DNA of 64,000 bases from an uncultured Pseudoalteromonas sp. (lineage in GTDB: Bacteria; Pseudomonadota; Gammaproteobacteria; Enterobacterales; Alteromonadaceae). The notes beneath the pieces are model-generated. The model did no database searches. It worked only from the letters and a program-made list of their open reading frames with translations, and had not been told where the DNA came from. A program made the position numbers and the translations under genes. The first letter of the stretch is position 1, and each line of letters begins with the position of its first letter. Of the stretch, positions 62,764 to 64,000 are shown in pieces. Where the stretch lies: positions 62,001 to 126,000 of the forward strand of contig CANLRB010000012.1 in assembly GCA_947493455.1 (NCBI GenBank), given 5' to 3'.

Positions 62764-63492
62764 TTATTCAGCTTCTACAAAATCGTCTTTTTCAGCTTGA
62801 ACAGCGATGTTGCTTTCGCGACCTTCGATCACAGTATCTGCAACAGCGTTAGTGTAAAGCTGGATAGCACGGATTGCATCGTCGTTACCTGGGATGATGA
62901 AATCAACACCATCTGGGTTCGAGTTAGTATCAACTACTGATACAACTGGAATACCTAGGTTGTTTGCTTCACGAATTGCAATGTGCTCGTGGTCTGCGTC
63001 GATAACAAAGATAGCGTCTGGAAGACCGCCCATGTTTTTGATACCGCCTAAGCTCTTTTCAAGCTTTTCCATTTCACGAGTTAGCATTAACGCTTCTTTC
63101 TTAGTTAACTTTTCGAAAGTACCGTCTTGGCTTTGTGCTTCAAGATCTTTAAGACGCTTGATTGACTGACGAACAGTTTTCCAGTTAGTAAGCATACCAC
63201 CTAACCAACGGTGATTTACGTAGAACTGATCTGAACGAAGAGCTGCTTCTTTAACTGCTTCGCTTGCTGCGCGCTTAGTACCAACGAAAAGGATCTTACC
63301 TTTGTTTGATGCAACACCTTTCAGGTATGAAAGTGCGTCGTTGAACATAGGTACAGTTTGCTCTAGGTTGATGATATGTACTTTATTACGAGCACCAAAG
63401 ATGAAAGGTTTCATTTTTGGGTTCCAGTAACGAGCTTGGTGACCGAAGTGAACACCAGCTTGTAGCATATCGCGCATTGAAACGTTTGCCAT
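62764..63492 (-). CDS. rpsB: 30S ribosomal protein S2
   Basis: A 242-residue ribosomal protein. [31 protein letters not shown] at the start, [12 protein letters not shown] and [27 protein letters not shown] are the family signatures. It heads the cluster and follows a structured leader. The C-terminus ([20 protein letters not shown]) is acidic. Confidence 0.98.
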   Translation of the reverse strand: MANVSMRDMLQAGVHFGHQARYWNPKMKPFIFGARNKVHIINLEQTVPMFNDALSYLKGVASNKGKILFVGTKRAASEAVKEAALRSDQFYVNHRWLGGMLTNWKTVRQSIKRLKDLEAQSQDGTFEKLTKKEALMLTREMEKLEKSLGGIKNMGGLPDAIFVIDADHEHIAIREANNLGIPVVSVVDTNSNPDGVDFIIPGNDDAIRAIQLYTNAVADTVIEGRESNIAVQAEKDDFVEAE

Positions 63493-63528
63493 TTTAAATT
63501 TCCTCTAATAAATTTAGGGTTAAGCCTC

Positions 63529-63590
63529 CACACATCCCATAACACCAACATTGTTTTACCAATGCACCCTAGTGTATGTGCCGATGCGTG
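63529..63590 (-). promoter_or_regulatory. Structured rpsB leader, possible S2 autoregulatory element
   Basis: In the mRNA sense CACGCATC (63583-63590) pairs with GATGTGTG (63529-63536) across an inner hairpin CATTG-GTAAAA-CAATG (63549-63564). It lies 36 bases before the S2 start. Gammaproteobacteria have an S2-binding rpsB leader in this position; the identity is proposed by position and shape. Confidence 0.5.
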
Positions 63591-63769
63591 TGTGTGTTAA
63601 AATTAAATTATATGTTCGCCTTAACTACAATCAATCTAAATAATGCAGATTTTAATTGTAAAAAGACGGCGCGCTTTATACCATATTAAATAACAAAACT
63701 CAAATTTAGCGAGTATTTTTCAATCTAAAATTGTGATTGAATTACCGAGCAAACACTATTGGAGCATTG

Positions 63770-64000
63770 ATGAGCGCAGTGATAAAAACAGCGGCTGAAA
63801 TAGAAAAGATGCGCGTCGCTGGACGCCTCGCCGCAGAAGTATTAGAAATGATCGAACCGCATGTTCAACCTGGGGTAACTACTGATGAGCTTAACACTAT
63901 TTGTCATGAGTACATCGTAAATGAGCAAGATGCTGTACCTGCGCCATTAAATTACCACGGATTTCCTAAATCTATTTGTACATCGGTCAACCACGTTATT
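63770..64000 (+). CDS. map: Methionine aminopeptidase, partial
   Basis: The first 77 residues of type I methionine aminopeptidase, which removes the initiator Met from new proteins. AAEIEKMRVAGRLAAEVLEMI, then PGVTTDELNTICHEYI and APLNYHGFPKSICTSVNHVI match the family. A GGAG ribosome site precedes the ATG at 63770. It is divergent from rpsB and runs off the right edge. Confidence 0.96.
   Translation, partial: MSAVIKTAAEIEKMRVAGRLAAEVLEMIEPHVQPGVTTDELNTICHEYIVNEQDAVPAPLNYHGFPKSICTSVNHVI

Overview
The window looks like chromosomal DNA of a marine gammaproteobacterium of the order Alteromonadales, most likely Pseudoalteromonas or a close relative. This is judged from the AT-rich composition, the canonical rpsB-to-tilS cell-envelope cluster, a TonB2/TtpC-type energy transduction operon, and the apt-dnaX-ybaB operon. 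No species call is made and nothing was searched against a database.

Positions 1 to about 8030 are a mobile island. It carries a tyrosine integrase and a small helix-turn-helix partner at its right end. Further left are an AAA-type replication ATPase, a replication-relaxation/MobC-like protein, a strongly palindromic intergenic region that could be an origin, a membrane-anchored GAF-like sensor, several very small genes, and what looks like the N-terminal domain of a type I restriction subunit. The left end lies outside the window. The island abuts ybaB, where recR would be expected.

Positions 8 to 17 kb hold apt-dnaX-ybaB, with an intact programmed -1 frameshift signal in dnaX. Next comes a compact hvfA-hvfB-hvfC locus: a 167-residue secreted precursor with 15 EGKCG motifs, a DUF692/MNIO enzyme and a DUF2063 partner. 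This is a copper-binding oxazolone/thioamide peptide system of the Haemophilus HvfABC type, and here it is followed by a 41-residue membrane protein. DusC, a DksA-type zinc-finger protein, a lipoprotein and a degenerate GGDEF protein follow.

Positions 17 to 29 kb form a TonB neighbourhood: DUF3450, a TtpC-like ExbB, ExbB, ExbD, TonB and a TPR protein in one operon. A divergent TPR-sulfotransferase, two nearly identical small lipoproteins, a 2OG-Fe(II) oxygenase and a large TonB-dependent receptor complete it. The grouping suggests one outer-membrane uptake system with its accessory enzymes.

Positions 29 to 43 kb are housekeeping and accessory genes: DNA polymerase II, DinG, a TSUP permease, PriC, a histone-deacetylase-like amidohydrolase, ComFB, YbaM, a periplasmic binding-protein-like protein, the 4.5S SRP RNA, DUF3014, a patatin phospholipase, a CPA2 antiporter and a diguanylate cyclase.

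Positions 43 to 64 kb are the conserved lipid, envelope and translation cluster, transcribed leftward: rpsB-tsf-pyrH-frr-uppS-cdsA-dxr-rseP-bamA-skp-lpxD-fabZ-lpxA-lpxB-rnhB-dnaE-accA-tilS. It has terminators after tsf, after frr and after accA, and an attenuator between rpsB and tsf. The divergent map gene is cut by the right edge.
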